A DNA stretch of 64,000 bases from UBA11524 sp045591175 (GCA_045591175.1 JAZNSI010000005.1:1-64000), one strand, 5' to 3'. Positions 51,760 to 59,456 are shown, counted from the first letter of the stretch. Notes: generated by a model from the letters alone, not told the origin. Made by a program: numbers and translations.

Positions 51760-53127
51760 TTACTTAATCTTATGCGGCTTGGCATCGCGGTCCTTCATCA
51801 GCGCGGAGAGGATCAGCGAGCAGATGACGATGATGCCGAACAGCACGACGGAAGCCGCGCTGGCGATGTTGAAGTTATTGGGTGCCTCGAAGCCCTGCTG
51901 GTAGATGAAGCGGGCGACGGTGTTAGTGGTGTAGTCCGGGGCGCCCTGGGTCATCAGGTGAGGAATATCGAACATGGTCAGGCCGCCGACGAGGGAGGTG
52001 ACCAGGTTGTACAGCAGGATGGGCTTGATCAGGGGCAGGGTGATCTTCCAGAAGGTCTGACGGGAAGAACAGCCGTCCACCAGGGCCGCCTCAAACAGCG
52101 CAGGGTTGATGCCCATGATACCGGCGATCATGATGATCATGGTATTGCCGTACCACATCCACCACTGGATGAAGGACACCGTGCCGCGGGCCGCAGCAAC
52201 ATTGCGCATGAACTCGAAGGGGCCATTCAGCAGGCCGAACTGCTGCAACAGGGTATTGATGGGGCCAACGGGGTAGCCCATCAGCGCCATGAACAGAATA
52301 CCGATGGTGGCAGCGGTGATGATGTTGGGCATGAAGATCAGCACCTTGAAGCCGCCCTGGAACCGCAGGCGCATACGGCTGTCCGTGAACCAGCTGGCCA
52401 GGATCAGCGCCATGCTGATCTGGGGCACGAAGTTGAACAACCACATGATGACGGTGTTGCCCAGGGACTTCCAGAAGAAGCCTGCAATCTCCGTATCAAA
52501 GGCAAAGAGCTTTGCAAAGTTGTCAAAACCGATGATCTTGTTGTCCAGCACCTTCGCCCAAGTCGCCGCATCCGTCAGGGACGTGCGGAACGTAAAGAAA
52601 ATGGGGTACAGCTGGAACACCAGGAACACGATAACAAACGGCGCCACAAACAGATAGCCGTACTTATCGTAGCTGATAGACTTGCGCTTGACCTTTTTCC
52701 CGTAGCTAATGGGCCTGCGCTGTTCCTGTCGATTATCCTCTGCTTCAAGCGAATTGAAATCGTTCTGCATGATAGCCATTGATACAATCCCAAGGCCGAA
52801 AAGTGTTAGAATAAGGTAAGTAATTTCATTTCCTTTTGCCGTATGGCCCCATTTTGTAAAGCATTCCTTTACGGTTATCCCCCTGGTGTACCACCAGTAA
52901 ATGCTGTAAAAAGGAACCAGAACCAGACACAGCATTTCCTTCCAGCAGCCACGATCATCTTCCGTAATTGCTCTGATGTTTTTGACCAGCAGATAGTACC
53001 AATAGATGCCGTAGATGCCAAAAGTAATGATTGTCAGCAAGATGCAAGCTGCAATACTCCGTGTACTTATCGGGTATATGAGCTTATCCATCTTGTCATT
53101 GGGCGCATTTGCAGTAATCTTTTGCAT
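51760..53127 (-). CDS. Sugar ABC transporter permease (MalF-like) fused to an N-terminal DUF4234-like domain
   Basis: This 455-residue protein starts with about 90 residues resembling DUF4234 (ILLTIITFGIYGIYWYYLLV, VPFYSIYWWYTRG), with two or three membrane helices. A charged linker and a standard CUT1 permease (about 155-455) follow: YLFVAPFVIVFLVFQLYPIF, and the EAA loop EAALVDGCSSRQTFWKITLP. AAAGGGG precedes the start. The 3' end is 13 bases from the second permease. The fusion is unusual; it could regulate, localise or stabilise the importer. Confidence 0.85.
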   Translation of the reverse strand: MQKITANAPNDKMDKLIYPISTRSIAACILLTIITFGIYGIYWYYLLVKNIRAITEDDRGCWKEMLCLVLVPFYSIYWWYTRGITVKECFTKWGHTAKGNEITYLILTLFGLGIVSMAIMQNDFNSLEAEDNRQEQRRPISYGKKVKRKSISYDKYGYLFVAPFVIVFLVFQLYPIFFTFRTSLTDAATWAKVLDNKIIGFDNFAKLFAFDTEIAGFFWKSLGNTVIMWLFNFVPQISMALILASWFTDSRMRLRFQGGFKVLIFMPNIITAATIGILFMALMGYPVGPINTLLQQFGLLNGPFEFMRNVAAARGTVSFIQWWMWYGNTMIIMIAGIMGINPALFEAALVDGCSSRQTFWKITLPLIKPILLYNLVTSLVGGLTMFDIPHLMTQGAPDYTTNTVARFIYQQGFEAPNNFNIASAASVVLFGIIVICSLILSALMKDRDAKPHKIK

Positions 53128-53181
53128 TCTTCCACCCCTTTTGCATGTTCATGATACTACCCCCGGCGGGGTAAAATACCT

Positions 53182-53277
53182 GATTCTTCCGCTGGATTCT
53201 CCGCACCGGAAGAACCCGGCGGAAGAATCAAGAAAAGGGGCTGCCTCTGCCCCAATGAAGTTGCAGGAGGCAGCCCC
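53182..53277 (-). terminator. Paired hairpins between the binding-protein and permease genes
   Basis: On the minus strand the first stem GGGGCTGCCTC/GAGGCAGCCCC (53237-53277) is followed by TTTTCTTG. The second, GATTCTTCCGC/GCGGAAGAATC (53182-53229), follows at once. The first looks like a partial terminator that would leave more binding protein than permease; both could protect the upstream mRNA. Confidence 0.7.
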
Positions 53278-53314
53278 AGGTGTTGCTTATCCTAGTATCG
53301 CCTATGCGATTAGA

Positions 53315-54673
53315 TTACTCAACAACCAGCTCGGGGAACTGGGCAGTGACCTGAGCCTTGAAGTCGGCAATGCAGGTGTCCAGATCCTTCTCGCCCTTGG
53401 AGTAGGGAGTGGTGACGAAGTCAGACCACAGGGAGTTCATCTTCTCGTCGTAGTCGGTCATGATGGAGCCGTTGGCCAGGTTAGCAGCCTCGGCGAAGAT
53501 GGAGTAGTGGTCCTGGCCGCCCAGGAAGGGGTTGGGAGTGCCGCCCTCGGCCAGAATCTTGTCAACCACAGCGTTGGAGCCGACGAAGTCGCCGGAGTCC
53601 TTAGCGTAGGTGTACAGGAACTCTTCGCTCATGGTGAAGAACAGGATGAAGTCCTTGATAGCAGCCTTCTTGGCATCGGAAGCAGCCTCAACCTTAGCAG
53701 CGTTGGCGCCGATCCAGGTGCCGCCCCAGCTGTAGCCCACAGGGCCAGCGACCATGCGCCAGTCACCGTAGGTGCCGCCGTCGGCTTCGCAAGCAGCCTT
53801 CATCTCTTCGTCGGTCATCTTGTCGTTGGTGGTCAGGCCGCAGTTGGGCTTCAGGGTGTAGTGCAGGCCCCAGGTGGGCAGGAAGAAGCACAGGGTGGTG
53901 TCGGTCTTCATGCCGGCGAACCAGACCTCGGACCAGGCGTTGCCCTTGTTGGACAGGTCGTCCTGCTCCAGCTCAACAGCCAGATCCAGGTAGTCGTACA
54001 GGATGGGATCGATGACCAGCTTGCCATCGACGACCCAGCCCTGCTCACGGCCGAAGTTGAAAGCGTTCCAGATGTCGCCAGCGCCAACGACCATCTTGGT
54101 CGCGCCTTCGGACTTCTCGTTCACAACAGCGGCGGTCTCCATGAACTTGTCCCAGTCAGCAACCAGAGCCTGGAACTCTTCGGGAGTGGTGACGCCCAGG
54201 TACTTCTCAGCCAGGGAAGCACGGTACATCAGAGCGCCGGGGGTAGCCTGCCAGGACAGACCCTTCAGTTCGCCGGTGGCAGTGTTGGTGCCGATCTGCT
54301 TCATCACGGGGATAGCAGCAGCCACGTCAGCCTCGGTGATGCCAACCTTGGACAGGTCAGCGGTCACAGCGGAGTTGACGTACTTCTTAACGAAAGCAGC
54401 TTCCAGGGTGAACACGTCGGGAGCTTCGTCAGAAGCAGCGGCGGAAGCCATGATGGCGTCCACCTTGGAGGTGTACTCACCACCGTCGGTGGGATAGATG
54501 GTGTAGTTGATCTTCACATTGGGATGAGAGGGGGCATAGTACTTGTTGATCATGCCTTCCAGCTCATTGGTGAAGGACCACACGTTCAGGGTGATCTCTT
54601 CTTCGGCGCCAGCAAAGCTCATCATGCCCAGGAGCATCATGACAGCCAGAACCATGGAAAGGATCTTCTTCAT
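53315..54673 (-). CDS. Sugar ABC transporter substrate-binding protein
   Basis: This 452-residue secreted protein has the signal MKKILSMVLAVMMLLGMMSF and an AGA-EE cleavage site. No lipobox cysteine is present, which is unusual for a Gram-positive binding protein. The rest is a CUT1-type extracellular binding protein: ITLNVWSFTNELEGMINKYY, EAPDVFTLEAAFVKKYVNSA, PGALMYRASLAEKYLGVTTP. It is rich in Trp and acidic residues, as in oligosaccharide-binding members. AAGGAGG precedes the start. It opens the operon with two permeases; no ATPase gene is present. Confidence 0.92.
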   Translation of the reverse strand: MKKILSMVLAVMMLLGMMSFAGAEEEITLNVWSFTNELEGMINKYYAPSHPNVKINYTIYPTDGGEYTSKVDAIMASAAASDEAPDVFTLEAAFVKKYVNSAVTADLSKVGITEADVAAAIPVMKQIGTNTATGELKGLSWQATPGALMYRASLAEKYLGVTTPEEFQALVADWDKFMETAAVVNEKSEGATKMVVGAGDIWNAFNFGREQGWVVDGKLVIDPILYDYLDLAVELEQDDLSNKGNAWSEVWFAGMKTDTTLCFFLPTWGLHYTLKPNCGLTTNDKMTDEEMKAACEADGGTYGDWRMVAGPVGYSWGGTWIGANAAKVEAASDAKKAAIKDFILFFTMSEEFLYTYAKDSGDFVGSNAVVDKILAEGGTPNPFLGGQDHYSIFAEAANLANGSIMTDYDEKMNSLWSDFVTTPYSKGEKDLDTCIADFKAQVTAQFPELVVE

Positions 54674-54800
54674 AGGGGGTTCCTCCTTGTTTTTTTGCAG
54701 CTCGCGGCTGCATTTTTATCAATAAACAGCACCACAGCACTGTTTAAAGACGTCTTCCAGAACCGGAGAAATGGGGCGCAACGGTGCCCTTTGGCTTTCT

Positions 54801-54810
54801 AAACCGGTTT
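54801..54810. promoter_or_regulatory. Palindromic operator at the binding-protein transcription start
   Basis: AAACCGGTTT is a perfect palindrome just downstream of the predicted start of transcription, a LacI-family-type operator position. Confidence 0.55.
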
Positions 54811-54821
54811 CGTGTAAGCAT

Positions 54822-54850
54822 AGTATACATGAATGGTTTGCAAAAATCAA
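54822..54850 (-). promoter_or_regulatory. Promoter of the sugar ABC operon
   Basis: On the minus strand: TTGATT (54845-54850), 17-base spacer, TATACT (54822-54827). The leader is about 140 nt and ends with GCAGC-CGCGA-GCTGC shortly before AAGGAGG. The 442-base gap 54674-55115 contains this promoter, the operators and the Rrf2 terminator; no other gene is seen. Confidence 0.75.
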
Positions 54851-54907
54851 GATGTTATTTTGTATTTTTTCACTATTTTTTCGTCCAACTTTCACATATT
54901 GAGTCCG

Positions 54908-54947
54908 TTTGGAAACGTTAACATCGTGCATTTTCCAACGTTTTCGC
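54908..54947. promoter_or_regulatory. Two AACGTT-type operator candidates upstream of the sugar ABC promoter
   Basis: TGGAAACGTTAACA (54910-54923) and TCCAACGTTTTCGC (54934-54947) both centre on AACGTT. They resemble cre/LacI sites and the operator at 42574-42587. They lie about 60-100 bases upstream of the -35 box, so activation or looping would be needed for a direct effect. Confidence 0.5.
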
Positions 54948-55082
54948 TGCTTTTTCGGTAGAGCTTTCAATCCCACAAATTTTCTGCACTTTTTCCGTAC
55001 TTCCATCAAATTTGTTTGTTCCTGCTTGGGACAGGCGTCCCATTTCTTCATATCCTATTGACAAACTGCATTGCACATTCAC

Positions 55083-55109
55083 AAAAAGGACTCCCCTTCC
55101 GGAGAGTCC
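55083..55109 (-). terminator. Terminator after the Rrf2 gene
   Basis: On the minus strand GGACTCTCC-GGAA-GGGGAGTCC is followed by T5. Confidence 0.88.
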
Positions 55110-55115
55110 ATGTAA

Positions 55116-55535
55116 TCATGCTTTCTGTTCCATCTTCTCCAGCACATCCTGGAGGGTGATGTTCTTCAAATAATCCTGAATGACCCGGTCCAGCCCCTCC
55201 CAGATGTAGAGGGTCTCGCAGCCGTTGCAGCGTTCGCAGTCGTTGGGCGCATGATCCAGGCAAGCCACAGGATGCATGGAGCCCTCGACACATTCCAGCA
55301 CGTCATACACCGTGCAAGTCTTGGGATCCGTGACCAGCCGATATCCGCCCTGATGGCCGCGGGTGCCCTGCATCACGCCCGCCTGGGAAAGCACCAGCGC
55401 GATCTGCTCCAAATACTTCTTGGACACATTCTGCCGCTCGGCAATGTCCTTCAGGGCCACAGGGCCAGTCTTCTGGTGCTGGATCATATCGATCATCATG
55501 CGCAGTGCGTAGCGTCCCTTGGTCGAAATCTTCAT
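55116..55535 (-). CDS. Rrf2-family transcriptional regulator (IscR/CymR-like)
   Basis: The 139-residue product starts MKISTKGRYALRMMIDMIQH, the family's recognition signature, followed by AERQNVSKKYLEQIALVLSQ and GTRGHQGGYRL (the wing). A cysteine cluster CLDHAPNDCERCNGC (residues about 92-106) could bind a [2Fe-2S] cluster as in IscR, though CymR-like members keep partial cysteines. AAAGGAA precedes the start. It has its own promoter. Iron-sulphur or cysteine metabolism is the likely regulon. Confidence 0.9.
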   Translation of the reverse strand: MKISTKGRYALRMMIDMIQHQKTGPVALKDIAERQNVSKKYLEQIALVLSQAGVMQGTRGHQGGYRLVTDPKTCTVYDVLECVEGSMHPVACLDHAPNDCERCNGCETLYIWEGLDRVIQDYLKNITLQDVLEKMEQKA

Positions 55536-55580
55536 GCGTACCGTTCCTTTCGAAACAAGCGTTATTTATCATTCCTTCTA

Positions 55581-55609
55581 ATTATAGCATATCTCTTCCC
55601 GCATTGCAA
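55581..55609 (-). promoter_or_regulatory. Promoter of the Rrf2 gene
   Basis: On the minus strand: TTGCAA (55604-55609), 17-base spacer, TATAAT (55581-55586), with TGC before the -10. Confidence 0.85.
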
Positions 55610-55671
55610 CCGTTATTCCGGGGAAGTTTCTGCATTTTCCCAGGCAGGCATCTTCCGCGGCGCCGCGGGCA

Positions 55672-55700
55672 TTGCATTTTCAGGAGGAATATGCTATGAT
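55672..55700 (+). promoter_or_regulatory. Promoter of the TtcA-like gene
   Basis: TTGCAT (55672-55677), 17-base spacer, TATGAT (55695-55700), with TGC before the -10. It contains an AGGAGG and ATG that would otherwise look like a translation start. Confidence 0.65.
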
Positions 55701-55752
55701 GCTTGCGCAGAGCGCGCCGGACGCGCTCACACCTTACAGCCGGAGGACAGAT

Positions 55753-56640
55753 ATGGCCCGTACCCTCTCCCCTGCCGCGCGCATGGAGCGCTCGATCCTC
55801 ACCGACTTCCGCAAAACGCTGTGGAAGCCTTTCATTGCTGCCATCAAGCAGTATGAGCTGATCCGCGAGGGCGACCGGATCGCCGTGTGCATCTCCGGCG
55901 GCAAGGATTCGATGCTGCTGGCCAAGCTCTTCCAGGTGCTGCACCGGCATACCGCGGTGCCCTTCGAGCTGGAATTCATCGTGATGGACCCGGGCTATAA
56001 TCCCGTCAACCGGCAGAAGATCATCGATAACGCCGCGCAGATGGAGATCCCCATCCGCATTTTCGATTCGGATATTTTCGACGCCGCCACCAACGCTGAA
56101 CGCAATCCCTGCTACCTCTGCGCAAGGATGCGCCGCGGCTTCCTCTATGACCGCGCCCAGGAGCTGGGCTGCAATAAGATCGCCCTGGGACATCACTTCA
56201 ACGACGTGATCGAGACCACGCTGATCGGCATGTTCTACGGCAGCCAGCTGCAGGCGATGCTCCCCAAGCTGCACAGCCGCAACTTTACGGGCATGGAGCT
56301 CATCCGCCCGATGTACATGATCCACGAGGACACGATCAAGGCATGGTGCGCCGCGAATGAATTGTCCTTCATCCAGTGCGCATGCCGCTTTGTGGAGCAG
56401 CGCGACCAGAGCCTGGACGGCGTGGGCGACTCCAAGCGCCAGGAGGTCAAGGTGCTGCTGCGGCAGATGCGGGAGCGGGATCCCGATGTGGAAAAGAGCA
56501 TCTTCAACAGCATCCACACTGTCACCCTGGATACCTTCCCTGGGTGGAAGATCCACGGCGAGAGCCACTCCTACCTGGAGGAATACGACCTTTGGCCGGA
56601 CACCTTCCGCGGGATGACGAATCCAAACAAATCCGAATGA
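55753..56640 (+). CDS. TtcA/TilS-superfamily tRNA-modifying ATPase
   Basis: This PP-loop ATPase has the loop CISGGKDSMLLAKLFQVLHR, the CYLCARMRR cysteine pair and ALGHHFNDVIETTLIGMFYG. The features fit the TtcA branch, which thiolates cytidine 32 of tRNA using an iron-sulphur cluster. From the ATG at 55753 (GGAGG six bases before it) the product has 295 residues and starts MARTLSPAARMERSILTDFR. ATGs at 55696 and 55699 also follow an AGGAGG, but that lies inside the promoter, so the later start is preferred. The position next to Rrf2 suits iron-sulphur chemistry. Confidence 0.85.
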   Translation: MARTLSPAARMERSILTDFRKTLWKPFIAAIKQYELIREGDRIAVCISGGKDSMLLAKLFQVLHRHTAVPFELEFIVMDPGYNPVNRQKIIDNAAQMEIPIRIFDSDIFDAATNAERNPCYLCARMRRGFLYDRAQELGCNKIALGHHFNDVIETTLIGMFYGSQLQAMLPKLHSRNFTGMELIRPMYMIHEDTIKAWCAANELSFIQCACRFVEQRDQSLDGVGDSKRQEVKVLLRQMRERDPDVEKSIFNSIHTVTLDTFPGWKIHGESHSYLEEYDLWPDTFRGMTNPNKSE

Positions 56641-56664
56641 GAGGCCATGCGCCTCTCTTTTTTT
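56639..56664 (+). terminator. Terminator after the TtcA-like gene
   Basis: GAGAGGC-CATGC-GCCTCTC is followed by a run of seven T after the last stem C. Confidence 0.88.
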
Positions 56665-56694
56665 GCTTGATTCTTCTTACCTTTTGCAGCATTA

Positions 56695-56723
56695 TTGACG
56701 GCATACAATCATTCATGTATACT
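56695..56723 (+). promoter_or_regulatory. Promoter of the xylanase gene
   Basis: TTGACG (56695-56700), 17-base spacer, TATACT (56718-56723). The leader of about 70 nt contains a TCGGC/GCCGA hairpin with the GAGGTCGGC motif also seen in the sdpR leader. Confidence 0.8.
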
Positions 56724-56801
56724 ATTTAGGTAAGAATTCCCCAGCAATTTCATCATGGAGGTCGGCTCGGAGAGGGCCGATCAGGAAAGGAGTTCCCCTA
56801 T

Positions 56802-58778
56802 ATGAAGAAATTCCTCGTTCTCCTGCTGTCGCTGCTGATGGTTCTTTCCCTTGCCGCGGCAGAGGATACCGTCACCACCTACGATTTTGAGTCCGGCGTG
56901 CCCAGCCAGTTCCTGCAGAGCGGCTCCGCCACTCCCAAGGCCAGTGATGCTGTTGCTCACGGCGGCGCATCCTCCCTGTATGTGACGAACCGCTCCGGCA
57001 ACAACTGGGATGCCGTCGACCTGAACGCCAAGGCCCTGGGCATCGACGTGGGCGTGCCCGCGAAGATCACCGCCTGGGTCTACGTGGACAGCGATGAATC
57101 CGGCACCTTCGTGATCTCCAAGGCCGGCGGCGATTATGCCATTTTGGGTTCCGTCAACTGCGCCGGCAAGACCTGGACGGAGATCACTGCCGAGATCGAT
57201 CTGGATCAGCCGGTGAACATCCGCTTCCAGAACCTCTCGGAAAACTGGAACAACGCCGAATACTACATCGACGACATGGTCGTCACCGTGGGTCAGGCGC
57301 CCGAAGCCGCAGAGTCCGACGCGCCCGCGCTCAGCTACGAGTCTGACTTCTCTGCCGGCACCGATGGCTGGTATGCCCGTTCCGCGGGCGGCGCTGCCGT
57401 GTCCGTGACGGACGAACAGGGTCTGCTGATCACCGGCCGCACCGCCACCTGGAACTCCCCCGGCCGCGATTTCGAGCTGACCACCGGCAAGACCTATGCC
57501 CTGTCCGTGCTGGTGAAGCAGGACGAGTTGGATTCCACCGGCTTCATGCTGTCCATCGCCCATAAGCGCGACGGCTCCGAATCCTACGAGAACCTGGCCA
57601 CCTGCACCGCCAAGAAGGGTGAATGGACCCTCATGCAGGCCACCTATGTCGCCGGCCGCTACGACACCTATGTTTTCTATATTGAAGGCGGCGCGGAGGA
57701 CACCTCCTACCAGATCAAGGACTTCACCTGCCATGAGCAGACCCTGAAATACGGCAAGGCCGGCATCCCCAGCCTGAAGGAAGTCTATGCCCCCTACTTC
57801 GTCTTCGGCACCGCCGTCACCGGCAATGAGGTGCTGGACGCCGACCGCATGGAGTTCTACAAGAGCCAGTTCGACATCTTCACCCCCGGCAACGAAATGA
57901 AGCCCGACGCGCTGATCAACATTGCCGGCTGCAAGTCCGCCGTGCGCAAGACCGGCGACGAAACTCAGGTCGTGGTTCACTTTGATCGCTGCATCCCTCT
58001 GCTGGACTGGGCTCAGGAGAACGGCGTGAAGGTTCACGGCCACACCCTGGTCTGGCACTCCCAGACCCCCAAGCAGTTCTTCCACGAGGGCTACAACACC
58101 ACCAGCCCGCTGGTCTCCCGCGAGGTCATGCTGGGCCGTATGGAGAACTACATCAAGCAGGTGCTGACCTGGACCGAGGAAAACTACCCCGGCGTGATCG
58201 TCTCCTGGGACGTGGTGAACGAGGCCGCCGCCGATTCCGGCCGCCAGCTGCGCAACTCCCTGTGGACACAGGTCGTGGGCCAGGACTTCATCAACCGCGC
58301 CTTCGAGTACGCCCGCAAGTACGCCGCTCCCCACGTCAAGCTCTACTACAATGATTACAACTCCGAAGTGACCATGAAGGCCCTGGTCACCCGCGACATC
58401 GTGGACAGCCTGATCGAGGACGGCACCATCGACGGCTACGGCTTCCAGAGCCACTACACCGTCGGTTCCACCAACCTGTTCTACGTGGAAGTCGCTTTCA
58501 AGGAGATGGCCAAGCGCACCCTGAAGGACGGCACGCCCCTGCTGCTGCGCGTTTCCGAGCTGGATGTGGGCATCCCCTCCAACACCGACAGCAACTGGCA
58601 GTCCCAGGCCCGCTACTACAACGACCTGTTTGAGATGTACAAGCAGTACGCCGGTCAGCTGGTCGCTGTGCACACCTGGGGCACGGTGGACAACCTGAGC
58701 TGGCGCAAGGAGAACTATCCCCTGCTCTTTGACGGCATGAGCCAGCCCAAGCCCGCTTTCTACGCGATCGTAGACTGA
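56802..58778 (+). CDS. Secreted endo-1,4-beta-xylanase (CBM-CBM-GH10)
   Basis: GH10 xylanases cut xylan internally. The 658-residue product has a signal peptide (MKKFLVLLLSLLMVLSLAAA-ED), two tandem CBM22/CBM4-like beta-sandwich modules (about 24-165 and 180-320; note YDFESGVPSQFLQSG and YESDFSAGTDGWYARSAGG), and a C-terminal GH10 domain. The GH10 domain shows TPGNEMKPDAL, VHGHTLVWHSQTP, SWDVVNEAAAD (acid/base Glu), YGFQSHY and LRVSELDVG (nucleophile Glu). No anchor or S-layer module is present, so it is probably released. AAAGGAG precedes the start. It is monocistronic with a terminator at each end. Confidence 0.95.
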   Translation: MKKFLVLLLSLLMVLSLAAAEDTVTTYDFESGVPSQFLQSGSATPKASDAVAHGGASSLYVTNRSGNNWDAVDLNAKALGIDVGVPAKITAWVYVDSDESGTFVISKAGGDYAILGSVNCAGKTWTEITAEIDLDQPVNIRFQNLSENWNNAEYYIDDMVVTVGQAPEAAESDAPALSYESDFSAGTDGWYARSAGGAAVSVTDEQGLLITGRTATWNSPGRDFELTTGKTYALSVLVKQDELDSTGFMLSIAHKRDGSESYENLATCTAKKGEWTLMQATYVAGRYDTYVFYIEGGAEDTSYQIKDFTCHEQTLKYGKAGIPSLKEVYAPYFVFGTAVTGNEVLDADRMEFYKSQFDIFTPGNEMKPDALINIAGCKSAVRKTGDETQVVVHFDRCIPLLDWAQENGVKVHGHTLVWHSQTPKQFFHEGYNTTSPLVSREVMLGRMENYIKQVLTWTEENYPGVIVSWDVVNEAAADSGRQLRNSLWTQVVGQDFINRAFEYARKYAAPHVKLYYNDYNSEVTMKALVTRDIVDSLIEDGTIDGYGFQSHYTVGSTNLFYVEVAFKEMAKRTLKDGTPLLLRVSELDVGIPSNTDSNWQSQARYYNDLFEMYKQYAGQLVAVHTWGTVDNLSWRKENYPLLFDGMSQPKPAFYAIVD

Positions 58779-58789
58779 TCAAAGCATAC

Positions 58790-58827
58790 GGAGGGATATG
58801 CCCCGCGCATATCCCTCCTTCCTTTTT
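58790..58827 (+). terminator. Terminator after the xylanase gene
   Basis: GGAGGGATATGC-CCCGC-GCATATCCCTCC, 12 perfect pairs, is followed by TTCCTTTTT. Confidence 0.92.
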
Positions 58828-58861
58828 CGCAAGAAATTTCAAAAAAACTTAAAATTCCCTA

Positions 58862-58890
58862 TTGACAAGAAAAAAGAAGCATGCTATTAT
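58862..58890 (+). promoter_or_regulatory. Promoter of the tRNA array
   Basis: TTGACA (58862-58867), 17-base spacer, TATTAT (58885-58890), with TGC before the -10. A leader of about 55 nt precedes tRNA-Val. Confidence 0.88.
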
Positions 58891-58951
58891 ATAACACGTC
58901 GCCATGACAGGAGCGATACGGAGGTCGCGCGAAGCGTGATCAACGCGAGTC

Positions 58952-59024
58952 GGGAGCATAGCTCAGCTGGGAGAGCATCTGCCTTACAAGCAGAGGGTCA
59001 CAGGTTCGAGCCCTGTTGTTCCCA
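58952..59024 (+). tRNA. tRNA-Val (UAC)
   Basis: The acceptor GGGAGCA/TGTTCCC (one G-T), anticodon arm CTGC-CTTACAA-GCAG (UAC) and T-arm ACAGG-TTCGAGC-CCTGT fold normally. The discriminator is A and CCA is not encoded. Confidence 0.96.
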
Positions 59025-59034
59025 CACACAATTT

Positions 59035-59111
59035 GGCCCGGTAGCTCAGTTGGTTAGAGCGCCAGCCTGTCACGTTGGAGGTCGAGGGTTCGAGCCCCTT
59101 CCGGGTCGCCA
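59035..59111 (+). tRNA. tRNA-Asp (GUC)
   Basis: The acceptor GGCCCGG/CCGGGTC, anticodon loop CTGTCAC (GUC) and a normal T-arm are present. CCA is encoded (59109-59111). Confidence 0.96.
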
Positions 59112-59118
59112 TACATAT

Positions 59119-59191
59119 GCCTCGGTAGCTCAGTCGGTAGAGCAGTAGACTGAAAATCTACGTGTCGGTGGTTCGATTCCGCCCCGCGGCA
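59119..59191 (+). tRNA. tRNA-Phe (GAA)
   Basis: Anticodon arm GTAGA-CTGAAAA-TCTAC (GAA) and T-arm GGTGG-TTCGATT-CCGCC are normal. The acceptor GCCTCGG/CCGCGGC has a T-C mismatch at pair 4-69. CCA is not encoded. Confidence 0.94.
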
Positions 59192-59197
59192 CTTTAT

Positions 59198-59270
59198 GCG
59201 GTAGTAGCTCAGTTGGTAGAGCGCCACCTTGCCAAGGTGGAGGTCGCGAGTCCGAGCCTCGTCTACCGCT
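59198..59270 (+). tRNA. tRNA-Gly (GCC)
   Basis: Acceptor GCGGTAG/CTACCGC, anticodon arm CCACC-TTGCCAA-GGTGG (GCC) and an intact D-arm are present. The T-loop reads TCCGAGC, so position 55, normally the pseudouridine, is C. The discriminator is T and CCA is not encoded. Confidence 0.94.
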
Positions 59271-59342
59271 CTCTTTATTAACAAGATTGGAGGCAACTCC
59301 AACTTTACATAGCCCATGCTGCTCCGGCAGCAAGGACAACAT

Positions 59343-59417
59343 GGTGCCATGGCCAAGTGGTAAGGCAAAGGTCTGCAAAACCTTTATTCCCCAGTTCGAA
59401 TCTGGGTGGCACCTCCA
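59343..59417 (+). tRNA. tRNA-Cys (GCA)
   Basis: Acceptor GGTGCCA/TGGCACC, anticodon arm AAGGT-CTGCAAA-ACCTT (GCA) and T-arm CCCAG-TTCGAAT-CTGGG are present. CCA is encoded (59415-59417). Confidence 0.96.
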
Positions 59418-59426
59418 AATCAAAAG

Positions 59427-59456
59427 CCAGTCCAAACGGACTGGTTTTCTTTTTGC
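59427..59456 (+). terminator. Terminator of the tRNA array
   Basis: CCAGTCC-AAAC-GGACTGG is followed by TTTTCTTTTT. Confidence 0.9.

Noticed and set aside
59198..59270. tRNA-Gly as a pseudogene because of the T-loop change
   Set aside because: All stems pair fully, the anticodon and D-loop are normal and it stands in an array behind a strong promoter.
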